The notes under the pieces: model-generated
What the model was told of the DNA's origin: nothing
The model's database searches: none
The model's input: only the letters and a program-made list of their open reading frames with translations
Assembly (NCBI GenBank): GCA_041649995.1
Contig: JBAZMA010000013.1
Location: 1 to 50,604 of the forward strand
DNA from: JBAZMA01 sp041649995
GTDB lineage: Bacteria; Omnitrophota; Gorgyraeia; Velamenicoccales; Velamenicoccaceae
Length of the DNA stretch: 50,604 bases
Direction: 5' to 3'
Made by a program: the position numbers and the translations under genes
Shown here: piece by piece, positions 8,300-15,905 of the stretch
How the letters are laid out: the number at the start of each line of letters is the position of its first letter
How positions within the stretch are numbered: position 1 is the first letter of the stretch

Positions 8300-9051
8300 C
8301 CAAACCATGCTTTGAGATCAGGGACCTGGATGTCCACTTCGGCGAAGTTCACGCGCTCCAGGATGTGAGTTTCGACATTGTCAAAAATGAGATCCTGGGC
8401 GCCATCGGCCCGGCGAACAGCGGAAAGACGACGTTTTTAAGGGCGCTGAACAGGCTGAACGAAACCCAGTTGAATTACAGGATGGCGGGTTCCATAAGCC
8501 TGGAAGGCAAAGACATCAACGCGGGCTTCAAGGCCGAGGAATTGAGGCGCAAGGTCGGCATGATCTTCGCTTTGCCCATGCCCCTGCCTTTATCCATTTA
8601 TGAAAATGTCGCCTTTGGGCCCAGGCGCCAGGGCATCAATGACAGGCGGAGACTGGATGTCATCGTTGAAGAAAGCCTTCAGTCGGCGTTCCTTTGGGAG
8701 GAAGTCAAGGACCGGCTTAAATCAGGCGCCATGAAGCTTTCCGGAGGCCAGCAGCAGAGGCTTTGCATGGCCCGTACCCTGGCGGTCAAACCGGACGTCA
8801 TTCTTTTTGACGAGCCCTGCTCGGGACTGGACCCTATTTCAACCGCGAAGGTCGAGGAGTCCATGCTTAAACTCAAGGAAAAATATACGATCGTCCTGGT
8901 CACGAACAATACCAAACAGGCGGCGCGCGTTTCCAATCGCGTGGCGTTTTTCCTGATGGGACACCTGATCGAGCTTGACCAGAGCGACAAGATCTTTACA
9001 TCGCCCAGGGACCAGAGGACGGAAGATTATATTTCAGGGAAGTTTGGATGA
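8293..9051 (+). CDS. pstB: Phosphate ABC transporter ATP-binding protein, first paralogue (PstB1, lacks Q-loop Gln and H-loop His)
   Basis: 252 residues. Walker A GPANSGKT (39-46), a full ABC signature LSGGQQQR (149-156) and Walker B with catalytic Glu (VILFDEPCSGLDP, 169-181) are present. However the Q-loop reads FALPMP (Ala93 where FQRPNP is usual) and the switch His is replaced by Asn205 in LVTNN (normally VTHN). The signature is perfect, the catalytic accessory loops are not. Together with the next gene, which has the opposite defect, it most likely forms an asymmetric heterodimer. Overlaps the second pstB by 4 bases. Confidence 0.92.
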   Translation: MVAKPCFEIRDLDVHFGEVHALQDVSFDIVKNEILGAIGPANSGKTTFLRALNRLNETQLNYRMAGSISLEGKDINAGFKAEELRRKVGMIFALPMPLPLSIYENVAFGPRRQGINDRRRLDVIVEESLQSAFLWEEVKDRLKSGAMKLSGGQQQRLCMARTLAVKPDVILFDEPCSGLDPISTAKVEESMLKLKEKYTIVLVTNNTKQAARVSNRVAFFLMGHLIELDQSDKIFTSPRDQRTEDYISGKFG

Positions 9052-9818
9052 CAAAAAATCCTATGCCTATCATAGAGAGTAAAAAACTGAATCTTTTTTA
9101 CGAAAAGTTCCAGGCCCTGATCGATGTCGACATCGCCATCAGGGAAAAGGGGATTACGGCGATTATCGGGCCTTCCGGCTGCGGAAAATCCACTCTTTTG
9201 CGCACATTCAACCGGATGAATGACCTGATCGAGGGCGTGACCATGAGCGGCGAGATCCTGATCGGAGGAGAAAATATCCTGGCTCCGCATGTGGACCTCG
9301 TGGGCCTTCGCAAAAAAGTGGGCATGGTCTTCCAAAGGCCCAACCCGTTCCCATTGACGATTTATGAAAATCTGGTCTACGGGTTGAAAGTGCATCACAT
9401 GATTTCAAGCCGGGCAGATCTGGACAAAAGCGTTGAAGAATCCCTGAAGGCGGTCCTTTTATGGGACAAGCTTAAAGACAGGCTCCATACCAACGCGCTG
9501 CGGTTGTCCCTTGAGGAAAAACAGAGGCTGTGTATCGCGCGGACACTGGCGATCAAGCCGGAGATCATCCTTATGGATGAGCCCTGCTCAGCCCTGGATC
9601 CTATCGCGACGTTGAAGATAGAGGAGACGGCGCGCGAGCTGAAAAAAGACTATACGATCGTTATCGTAACCCATAACATGCAGCAGGCGGCGCGTATTTC
9701 CGATGAGGTCGGATTTATGCTCTTGGGAAAATTGATTGAATTTGGAAAAACAGAGGATATTTTTAACCGGCCGCAGGACAAGAAAACAGAGGAATATATC
9801 ACCGGAAGATACGGTTGA
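9048..9818 (+). CDS. pstB: Phosphate ABC transporter ATP-binding protein, second paralogue (PstB2, degenerate signature)
   Basis: 256 residues. Walker A GPSGCGKS (41-48), Q-loop FQRPNPFP (Gln96), Walker B MDEPCSALDP and the switch His209 (VTHNMQQAAR) are all canonical. The ABC signature is not: LSLEEKQR (153-160) replaces LSGGQQQR. Two pstB genes side by side are uncommon for one pst operon. Residues around the loops that contact the permease (ENLVYGLKVHH) are kept, so a pseudogene is unlikely. It starts in the stop codon of the previous gene. Confidence 0.92.
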   Translation: MTKNPMPIIESKKLNLFYEKFQALIDVDIAIREKGITAIIGPSGCGKSTLLRTFNRMNDLIEGVTMSGEILIGGENILAPHVDLVGLRKKVGMVFQRPNPFPLTIYENLVYGLKVHHMISSRADLDKSVEESLKAVLLWDKLKDRLHTNALRLSLEEKQRLCIARTLAIKPEIILMDEPCSALDPIATLKIEETARELKKDYTIVIVTHNMQQAARISDEVGFMLLGKLIEFGKTEDIFNRPQDKKTEEYITGRYG

Positions 9819-9912
9819 TGGTTTAAGAAAAGGCCCTCGCTTTTGTCTGTTCGCTGAAAGAAAGCCCCGGCCATGTCCTAACAAAGATTCAGCGGGAAAT
9901 TGAGAGGAACTC

Positions 9913-10602
9913 ATGCAGAGATTTTTTGATGAAGAATTGCGGGCGCTGAACCAGAAGATCCTGAAGCTTGCCCTGTTGACGCAGGAATCGATTTTCAAAT
10001 CGATCGACGCGCTCAAAGCGCGCAATGCCGACATCGCCAAAAAGGTCATCAGCGACGACGAGGCTATTGACAGCCTGGAGAACAGCATCGATGATGATGT
10101 TTTTAACATGATCGCACTTTATCAGCCGGTCGCCTCAGACCTGCGGTTTCTGATGACGGCCCTGAAAGTGAATTCAGACCTCGAGCGGATCGCCGATCTT
10201 TCCGTTGATATCGCCCAGAGGGTCCTGGAACTGGTGAGCCAGCCCCTGTTAAAGCCTTTGATCGATATCCCGAAGCTTTCCCTGGTCGCGCAAAACATGG
10301 TCAAGAAAGTCATTGACGCCTTTGTGAACAGGGATGTGGCCCTGGCCAGGGAAGTGTGCCTTTCGGATTCCGAGGCTGACAAACTGCGTGATCTTATCCA
10401 GGACGAGCTGGTCAATGACTACATGGCCAAGGACCCGAAAAGCGCCACACGCGCCGTTCCTTTGCTTTTGATCGCCCGTTATCTGGAACGCATTTGCGAC
10501 CATGCCACGAATATCGGGGAGGATGTCATTTATATGGTAGAGGCCAAAGTGGTCAAGCACCATCACGAAAAACTGAAAGAATCAGAAGGTTTGGGGGCAT
10601 AA
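9913..10602 (+). CDS. phoU: Phosphate signalling/transport regulator PhoU
   Basis: 229 residues, all-helical with two PhoU repeats. The metal-binding motifs are seen as ENSIDDDVFNMIALYQP and LRFLMTALKVNSDLERIADLS in the first half and ARYLERICDHATNIGEDVIYMV in the second. PhoU links the Pst transporter to PhoR and keeps the regulon off when phosphate is plentiful. It lies 94 bases after the second pstB, with GAGAGGAA ahead of the ATG, completing the pho/pst locus. Confidence 0.93.
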   Translation: MQRFFDEELRALNQKILKLALLTQESIFKSIDALKARNADIAKKVISDDEAIDSLENSIDDDVFNMIALYQPVASDLRFLMTALKVNSDLERIADLSVDIAQRVLELVSQPLLKPLIDIPKLSLVAQNMVKKVIDAFVNRDVALAREVCLSDSEADKLRDLIQDELVNDYMAKDPKSATRAVPLLLIARYLERICDHATNIGEDVIYMVEAKVVKHHHEKLKESEGLGA

Positions 10603-10657
10603 GTATAAAAATAGCAAGGGCTTACCATCGGTAAAGATATATTTGTTAAAAAGGCCC

Positions 10658-10685
10658 TTGACAAATCAGGCGGATAGATTATACT
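10658..10685 (+). promoter_or_regulatory. Sigma-70-type promoter of the Rrf2 regulator
   Basis: TTGACA (10658-10663), 16-base spacer, TATACT (10680-10685). An AT-rich stretch with TTAGTAAG follows at 10702-10709, and a similar block in inverted orientation (CTTACTAAT sense, here ATTACTAAT) lies at 11169-11177 after the regulator gene. These could be operators of the Rrf2 protein itself, but the match is short. Confidence 0.6.
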
Positions 10686-10719
10686 TTATTATCATTATAT
10701 AGTTAGTAAGATATAACCC

Positions 10720-11148
10720 ATGATTATGTCAGCCAAAATTGAATACGCCGGAAAAGCTGTTCTGGAGCTTGCCCTGAGGCAAAGAGAGCAGGGGTCTGTC
10801 CGTATCGCGACGATCGCAAAATCCCAGAATATCCCCAAAGGTTTTCTTTTGCAGTTAATGATCCGCCTGAAGAATGCCGGTATCGTCAAGAGCGCGCGCG
10901 GTAAAGCCGGGGGATATTCTTTGGCCAAAGATCCGTCTTTTATAACGCTGGCCGATATCGTGCGCGCTGTGGATGAAGCGCTCCTGGCAAGACCCGAATA
11001 TAAAAAGGGCAGGCGGGACCCGGCGGATAAGGTCCTGCAGGAAGTCTGGAAAAGCGCCCATGAAGAATTGGAGCGGCAGCTGGAGACCGTGACGCTGGAG
11101 GACTTAAAAACAAAAATGACAGGCGGACAGATGACGTATTCGATATAG
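10720..11148 (+). CDS. Rrf2-family transcriptional regulator, cysteine-free (CymR-like)
   Basis: 142 residues. Winged helix 1-85 with the Rrf2 pattern YAGKAVLELALR, IPKGFLLQLMIRLKNAGIVKSARGKAGGYSL. It has no cysteine at all, so it cannot ligate an iron-sulfur cluster like IscR or NsrR. Cysteine-free Rrf2 proteins include CymR, the master regulator of cysteine metabolism in Firmicutes that responds through CysK. It heads the sulfate assimilation cluster, and cysK is 9 kb downstream. Role as sulfur repressor is inferred. ATG at 10720 or 10726 are both possible; no clear ribosome site. Confidence 0.8.
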   Translation: MIMSAKIEYAGKAVLELALRQREQGSVRIATIAKSQNIPKGFLLQLMIRLKNAGIVKSARGKAGGYSLAKDPSFITLADIVRAVDEALLARPEYKKGRRDPADKVLQEVWKSAHEELERQLETVTLEDLKTKMTGGQMTYSI

Positions 11149-11197
11149 GTATTTTTTTAATTATTAACATTACTAATATAATAAGGTAAATAGTGTA

Positions 11198-11434
11198 ATG
11201 AAGAGCATCGTTCACACAGAGCAGCCGAAGAGGTCGATCATGAAGGCCGTGTCCTGGCGGTTTTTTGGATGTATTTCCACGATCGTCATTGTATATATTT
11301 ATACCCAGGACGCGGGTCAGGCGCTTAAGGTCGGCGTTGGCGTGGATGCGGTAAAGATCGTTTTTTACTATATCCACGAAAGGTTGTGGGACAAGGTAAA
11401 GTTCGGCCGTAAAAAACAGGATTATCAGATCTAA
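11198..11434 (+). CDS. DUF2061 small membrane protein
   Basis: 78 residues: KRSIMKAVSWRFFGCISTIVIVY matches the start of DUF2061, followed by a second hydrophobic segment (VGVGVDAVKIVFYYIHERLW). Two membrane helices are predicted. Proteins of this family recur beside cysteine/sulfate assimilation genes; the function is unknown. It ends 14 bases before cysH, which has its own AAAGGAGGAGG ribosome site, so they form one transcription unit. Confidence 0.8.
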   Translation: MKSIVHTEQPKRSIMKAVSWRFFGCISTIVIVYIYTQDAGQALKVGVGVDAVKIVFYYIHERLWDKVKFGRKKQDYQI

Positions 11435-11448
11435 AAAAAGGAGGAGGC

Positions 11449-12168
11449 ATGGGTATTTTGGACAGTCAGGAGGACATCAGGCAGCTTGTGGAAAATCTGA
11501 ATTTTAAGCAGAAAGTTGAGCGTTCCAAACAGCTCATCGCGGAAGCCCGCCAGCGTTACGGCGAAGGTCTGGTTGTTGCCAACAGCCTGGGCAAGGATTC
11601 TGTCGCGGTTTGGGACCTGGCCAAGAAGGTGGATCCAAAGATCCGTGGTTTTATCGTGACCACACGTTTTAAACCTGAAGAAACCGTAAAATTCATGAAG
11701 TCTGAGGTTGCCCGGTATCCTGAGCTCAAGGTTTACAAGAATGACGCATTGATCGCCCCCAGGCTTTATGAGACCCACCCTGACCAATGCTGCGACGTTC
11801 TGAAGGTTGAACCTGTCAAGCGCGCCATTCATGAAATGGGAGTCACTTGCTGGGTAACAGGTTTGCGTTGCACCGAGGGCCGCACGCGCACGGATTTCAA
11901 GGAAGTCGAAGAGCGGGACAAGGGATTGATCAAGCTGAACCCCATTTTGATCTGGAAAGAGCGCGAGGTTTGGCAGTATCTGGCCCTTTATCAGGTGTCT
12001 GTTAATCCTCTTTACGCCGAAGGTTACCGTTCGTTGGGCTGCGCGCCCTGCACGAAGATCACCAATGACGACAATGAGCGCGCGGGCCGCTGGATCGGGA
12101 CCAGCAAGTGCGGCGGGGAGTGCGGTATCCATACCAGGCCGCTGAAAGAAACATCCCTATCATTCTAA
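11449..12168 (+). CDS. cysH: Adenylyl-sulfate (APS) reductase, CysH family with [4Fe-4S]
   Basis: 239 residues. The N-terminal PP-loop is ANSLGKDSVAVWDLA. The iron-sulfur pair motif DQCCDVLK (about 110) and SLGCAPCTK (about 196) places it in the APS-reducing class rather than the cluster-free PAPS class. The C-terminal catalytic Cys lies in KCGGECGIH. It reduces activated sulfate to sulfite, which the small sulfite reductase at 17147 would take on. No sulfate adenylyltransferase is in the window, so it must lie elsewhere. Confidence 0.9.
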   Translation: MGILDSQEDIRQLVENLNFKQKVERSKQLIAEARQRYGEGLVVANSLGKDSVAVWDLAKKVDPKIRGFIVTTRFKPEETVKFMKSEVARYPELKVYKNDALIAPRLYETHPDQCCDVLKVEPVKRAIHEMGVTCWVTGLRCTEGRTRTDFKEVEERDKGLIKLNPILIWKEREVWQYLALYQVSVNPLYAEGYRSLGCAPCTKITNDDNERAGRWIGTSKCGGECGIHTRPLKETSLSF

Positions 12169-12206
12169 GAACGGGGCGAGGTCGCGCTCAAAAAGCGAAG
12201 GTGAAG

Positions 12207-12680
12207 ATGGCTTATTATCCGGTTTCCCTTGACGTGAAGGACAGGCGCGTTGTCGTCGTCGGAGGCGGCCGCGTGGCGGAAAGGAAGGTGAAGCAATTGC
12301 TGTCTTTTGGAGCGAGCGTGAAGGTCATCGCTCCTTCACTGACGCCTTTGTTGTCCTCTTTGGCGCGGACGAAGAAGATCCGCTATGAAGCGCGTTTGTT
12401 TAGAACCGGGGATCTGTCCGCCGCCTGTCTGGCGATTGCCGCCACATCAGACCGGAAAGCGAATGAACGCGTGGCGCGGGAAGCCCGTAAACGTGATATC
12501 TGGGTCAACGTTGTTGACTGCTTGAAGGCCTGCGATTTTATCGCGCCGGCCGTCGTGCGAAGGCGCGGACTGGTGATCGCTGTTACAACCGATGGAAAAA
12601 ATCCGCCGTTATCCAAGTCTTTCAAAGAGTTTCTGGAGGGGGCTGTCGATGTCTTTGTTGGTCGTAGGGGCCAGTCATAG
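12207..12680 (+). CDS. Precorrin-2 dehydrogenase / sirohydrochlorin ferrochelatase (Met8, CysG N-terminal type)
   Basis: 157 residues from the ATG with GAAGGTGAAG before it. The NAD-binding Rossmann segment is YPVSLDVKDRRVVVVGGG with RVAERKVKQLLSFGA, and the end part has FIAPAVVRRRGLVIAVTTDG and PPLSKSFKEFLE. It oxidises precorrin-2 to sirohydrochlorin and may insert iron to give siroheme. It lacks the C-terminal methylase half of CysG; that activity is separate here (14234). Overlaps hemA by 32 bases. Confidence 0.9.
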   Translation: MAYYPVSLDVKDRRVVVVGGGRVAERKVKQLLSFGASVKVIAPSLTPLLSSLARTKKIRYEARLFRTGDLSAACLAIAATSDRKANERVAREARKRDIWVNVVDCLKACDFIAPAVVRRRGLVIAVTTDGKNPPLSKSFKEFLEGAVDVFVGRRGQS

Positions 12681-13638
12681 AACCATGGGACTGGATGAGC
12701 GGGGCCGCCTGATGTTTACGCCGCAGGAGGCCGCTCGGTTCCGCGAAGGCCTTTTGTCGTCCGGAATGGCCAGGGCCGCGGTCGTGCTTTCCACATGCCA
12801 GCGCGTGGAAATATACGCCCAGGACGCCGAGGTCAAGGATGTCCTTGGATATTTTTCCAGGTTCAAGGGGCTTGGCCTCCGGCAACAGGAAGCTCTTTCT
12901 TTTTTTCGGGATGAAGAGGCTGTCCGGCATTTATTCACCGTTGCCTCTGGCCTGGATTCATCCGTGATTGGCGAGGGTGAGATTCTGAGGCAGGTCCGGG
13001 AGGCCTATCTTTTTAGCCTCGGCCTTTCGGCAACGTCGCCTTTTTTTAACAGGCTGTTTGAAAGGGCGTTGTTTGTGGGTAAGCGCGCCCGTTCCGAAGC
13101 CATGGTCGGCAGGGTCAATCCGGATTTAGGAAACCTGGCTGTGCGAGGCGCGCAGGAATTTTTTCCGGATTTTGAATTCCGTAAAATTTTTGTCATCGGA
13201 GCCGGCGCGGTCGCGCAAAGCGTGGTCCGGGCCTGTGTAGGCCGCGGAAACAGGACTTTGATCGTCGCCAACAGGACATTCCAAAGGGCTTTTCAGCTGG
13301 CGCGGGAGGCCGGCGCCCAAGCCGTCGGTTTCGGGCGTTTTTATGAGGAGTTGAAGACCGCCGACATTGTGTTCAGCGCGACGTCAAGCCCGCACCTGAT
13401 CCTGCGGCAGGATGACTTCGGGAAATGGGGGCCGAAAGACAGGTTGTTTTTGGCCTTTGATCTGGCTGTGCCCAGAGATATAGACCCCGGGATTGCCGAT
13501 TGGGGCAATGTCAGGTTTTTTGATTTAGACAGCCTGAACGCGACGGATGATTTCGGGGTGGCCAGGGCGCGGCAAATGATTGAGGAGAAAACCAGGGAGT
13601 TCGTTTTCAGGGAGGATTTATGCGGCGCGTCCGTGTAG
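12649..13638 (+). CDS. hemA: Glutamyl-tRNA reductase
   Basis: 329 residues from the ATG preceded by GGAGGGG. The catalytic Cys is in VVLSTCQRVEIYA (about residue 49), the substrate segment is VASGLDSSVIGEGEILRQVREA and the NADPH Rossmann motif is VIGAGAVAQSV. First committed step of C5 tetrapyrrole synthesis. It is shorter than the usual 400-450 residues, mainly because the C-terminal dimerisation domain is reduced. It starts inside the preceding gene and overlaps hemC by 19 bases. Confidence 0.9.
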   Translation: MSLLVVGASHRTMGLDERGRLMFTPQEAARFREGLLSSGMARAAVVLSTCQRVEIYAQDAEVKDVLGYFSRFKGLGLRQQEALSFFRDEEAVRHLFTVASGLDSSVIGEGEILRQVREAYLFSLGLSATSPFFNRLFERALFVGKRARSEAMVGRVNPDLGNLAVRGAQEFFPDFEFRKIFVIGAGAVAQSVVRACVGRGNRTLIVANRTFQRAFQLAREAGAQAVGFGRFYEELKTADIVFSATSSPHLILRQDDFGKWGPKDRLFLAFDLAVPRDIDPGIADWGNVRFFDLDSLNATDDFGVARARQMIEEKTREFVFREDLCGASV

Positions 13639-14237
13639 GGATAAGGCCCAGCCCTTTAGCCTATCGGCAGGCCCACGAAGCCTTGCCGTATCTGGAGCCA
13701 TTTTTCCCAGGGTCTGTGTTCGATATCGTCAGGATTCAGACTCCAGGGGACTTGGATAAGGAAACGCCTCTTGATCGTCTGGAAGGCACGGATTTTTTTA
13801 CCCGCTCACTTGATGAGGCCCTGTTGCGGGGAGAGATCGATTCGGCTGTTCACAGCAGTAAGGATCTTCCGGACGCGATGCCGGCGGGGTTAAAAATGCT
13901 TTTGGAAACACCGAGCCTCAGCCCCTGGGACGCGCTGGTCTCCAGGGAAGGGCTGAAGCTTTCGGAGCTCTCCATGGGCAGCCGCGTGGGCACAAGCAGC
14001 CGCAGGAGAAAAGCCGAGGTCAGCCGGCTGAGGCCTGATTTGAGGATCGTGGATACCCGGGGGACGATTGAAGAGCGGCTGGAACAGATACAACAAGGGC
14101 GTTTTGACGCGTTAATCGTAGCGTATGCCGCTTTGCTGCGTCTGGGAATGGCAGACTGTGTGTCAGAAGTATTTTCGGACGGATTATTTGTTCCGCATTC
14201 AAAGCAGGGCCGTTTAAGCGTGCTGGTGAGAATATGA
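13620..14237 (+). CDS. hemC: Hydroxymethylbilane synthase lacking domain 3 (short HemC)
   Basis: 205 residues against about 300 normally. Domains 1 and 2 are recognisable: VGIRPSPLAYRQA, the catalytic Asp in AVHSSKDLPDAM, the substrate/cofactor arginines in GTSSRRRKAEV and DTRGTIEERL, and ALIVAYAALLRLGM. The protein stops directly after PHSKQGRLSVLVRI, the position of the usual PGQG motif. The whole C-terminal domain, which carries the cysteine that binds the dipyrromethane cofactor, is missing. The stop overlaps the next start as ATGA, which argues for a natural end rather than a sequencing error. Confidence 0.85.
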   Translation: MRRVRVGIRPSPLAYRQAHEALPYLEPFFPGSVFDIVRIQTPGDLDKETPLDRLEGTDFFTRSLDEALLRGEIDSAVHSSKDLPDAMPAGLKMLLETPSLSPWDALVSREGLKLSELSMGSRVGTSSRRRKAEVSRLRPDLRIVDTRGTIEERLEQIQQGRFDALIVAYAALLRLGMADCVSEVFSDGLFVPHSKQGRLSVLVRI

Positions 14238-14953
14238 AAAAAGGCAAAGTTTTTATTGTGGGCGCGGGCCCGGGAGACTGGGAACTGATAAGCGTCAAAG
14301 GCCTCAACACTATCCGGCGCGCGGATGTTGTTCTGTACGATTTTCTGGCCTCCGGCGAACTTTTAAGGTTCGCGCCTGAGGCAGCGGAAATCATCTGCGT
14401 GGGCAAGGCGGACGGCTTGCATCTCAAAGAGCAGGCGGCCATCAACCGGCTTCTTTACGCGAAGGCAAGACAGGGCAAGATCGTCGTAAGATTGAAAGGC
14501 GGAGACCCTTTTCTTTTCAGCCGCGGCATCGAAGAAGCCCTCTTTTTGAAGAAACGCGGGATTCCTTTTGAGATTGTGCCCGGCATCACATCGGCGTTTG
14601 CCGCGCCGCAAAGTTTCGGTATTCCTCTCACCCGAAGGGGGAAGCAGGATTCGGTGGCGGTTTTGACAGGACGCAAGAGTTCGGGTGAAGGCCTGGATGC
14701 CCCTGACTGCGACACCCTCGTATATTTAATGGCGGTGAGCAATATCCGGGAAGTCATAGACGTTCTTTTGAAATCAGGCAGGCCGAGCAATACCCCTTGC
14801 GCTTTTCTGGAACGGGCTACGATGCCCGGACAGAGGATGGTTTCAGGGACATTGGCTTCAATCGTCAAAAAAGCGCGCAAAGAAAATGTGAAGGCCCCGG
14901 CTGTTTTTATTGTGGGCGCTGTTGTCGGTTATTCCAAAAAAATCCATGAATAA
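14234..14953 (+). CDS. cobA: Uroporphyrinogen-III C-methyltransferase (SUMT)
   Basis: 239 residues, normal length for a stand-alone SUMT. SAM-binding GAGPGD near the start, RLKGGDPFLFSRGIEE (about 79-94) and VPGITSAFAAP are family signatures. It makes precorrin-2 from uroporphyrinogen III. In many bacteria it is fused to uroporphyrinogen-III synthase (HemD); here no HemD domain is attached, and none is found in the window. Overlaps hemB by 8 bases. Confidence 0.92.
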   Translation: MKKGKVFIVGAGPGDWELISVKGLNTIRRADVVLYDFLASGELLRFAPEAAEIICVGKADGLHLKEQAAINRLLYAKARQGKIVVRLKGGDPFLFSRGIEEALFLKKRGIPFEIVPGITSAFAAPQSFGIPLTRRGKQDSVAVLTGRKSSGEGLDAPDCDTLVYLMAVSNIREVIDVLLKSGRPSNTPCAFLERATMPGQRMVSGTLASIVKKARKENVKAPAVFIVGAVVGYSKKIHE

Positions 14954-15905
14954 ACAATTCAACGCCCATCATCTGGTGCTGCCGTATTTCGCGGCTGACG
15001 GCAAGAAGGGAAAGCAGCCCATTCCTTTTTTTCCCGGCACCTATCGCTTTTCCACAAACGCGCTTCTCAACGACCTTGAAGAAACGCAAGCTCTCGGCAT
15101 CGATAAAATTTTGCTTTTTGGCGTTCCGGGCGACAAGGATGAGCGAGGGCAGGGGGCCTGGTCAAAGGAAAGCGTCGTGGCCAGGACTGTTCGTGCCATC
15201 AGGAAAAGGTTTCCGCGCCTGACTGTTATGACCGATGTGTGCTTATGCGCCTACACCTCGCACGGCCATTGCGGGATTTTAAAATATGGTCCTTGGTCCG
15301 CAGTCCATAGTCCATGGAATAATTCCCCGTGGGCCATTGACCATGCGCGGACCTTGGAGGCATTGGCAAAAACAGCCGTGGCGCATGCCGACGCGGGCGC
15401 CGACTGGGTCGCGCCTTCTGCCATGGCGAAGCGGCAGGTGGCGGCCATCCGTCGCGGCCTTGACGCAAATGGATTCAAAAAAACCAGGATTCTGGGATAT
15501 TCGGCGAAATTCGCCTCGCATTTTTACGGGCCTTTTCGACAGGCCGCCCGGTCCGCCCCCAGGTTCGGCGACCGCAAAGGATACCAGCTGGATTTTCGCG
15601 GTTCAAGGCAGGCCATGAGGGAAATCCGCGACGACATCAGGGAAGGGGCGGACGCGGTCATGGTTAAGCCGGCTTTGGCATATCTGGATGTGATACTCGC
15701 CGCCAGACAGAAGTTCCACAAGCCTTTGTTCGCCTATAATGTCAGCGGCGAATATGCCATGGCGGAATATGGCGGACAAAAGGGGCTGTGGGACAGGCAG
15801 GGCATGATGACCGAGATCCTGGCTTCGATCCGCCGCGCCGGTGCCAATTATATTATCACCTATCATGCCAAAGAAGCAGCCAGGCTTTTGAAAAGGATGC
15901 CATGA
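14946..15905 (+). CDS. hemB: Delta-aminolevulinic acid dehydratase with an in-frame insertion
   Basis: 319 residues. Metal-binding DVCLCAYTSHGHCGIL, the two Schiff-base lysines in GYSAKFASHFYGPF and VMVKPALAYLD. Right after GHCGIL there is an extra segment of about 18 residues (15286-15340, reading KYGPWSAVHSPW and on) before the normal DHARTLEALAKTAV. The DNA of the insert contains short repeats of GGTCC/AGTCCAT type. It condenses two ALA to porphobilinogen. The start at 14946 overlaps the end of cobA; the stop overlaps hemL as ATGA. Confidence 0.9.
   Translation: MNKQFNAHHLVLPYFAADGKKGKQPIPFFPGTYRFSTNALLNDLEETQALGIDKILLFGVPGDKDERGQGAWSKESVVARTVRAIRKRFPRLTVMTDVCLCAYTSHGHCGILKYGPWSAVHSPWNNSPWAIDHARTLEALAKTAVAHADAGADWVAPSAMAKRQVAAIRRGLDANGFKKTRILGYSAKFASHFYGPFRQAARSAPRFGDRKGYQLDFRGSRQAMREIRDDIREGADAVMVKPALAYLDVILAARQKFHKPLFAYNVSGEYAMAEYGGQKGLWDRQGMMTEILASIRRAGANYIITYHAKEAARLLKRMP

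Noticed and set aside
9048..9818. PstB2 as a pseudogene because of its broken signature
   Set aside because: Full length, all other motifs perfect, overlaps in frame with its neighbour, and the defect is complementary to PstB1.
14200..14260. Short HemC as a sequencing frameshift
   Set aside because: The following sequence in other frames is the start of SUMT and does not contain domain 3; the ATGA overlap is a normal gene junction.
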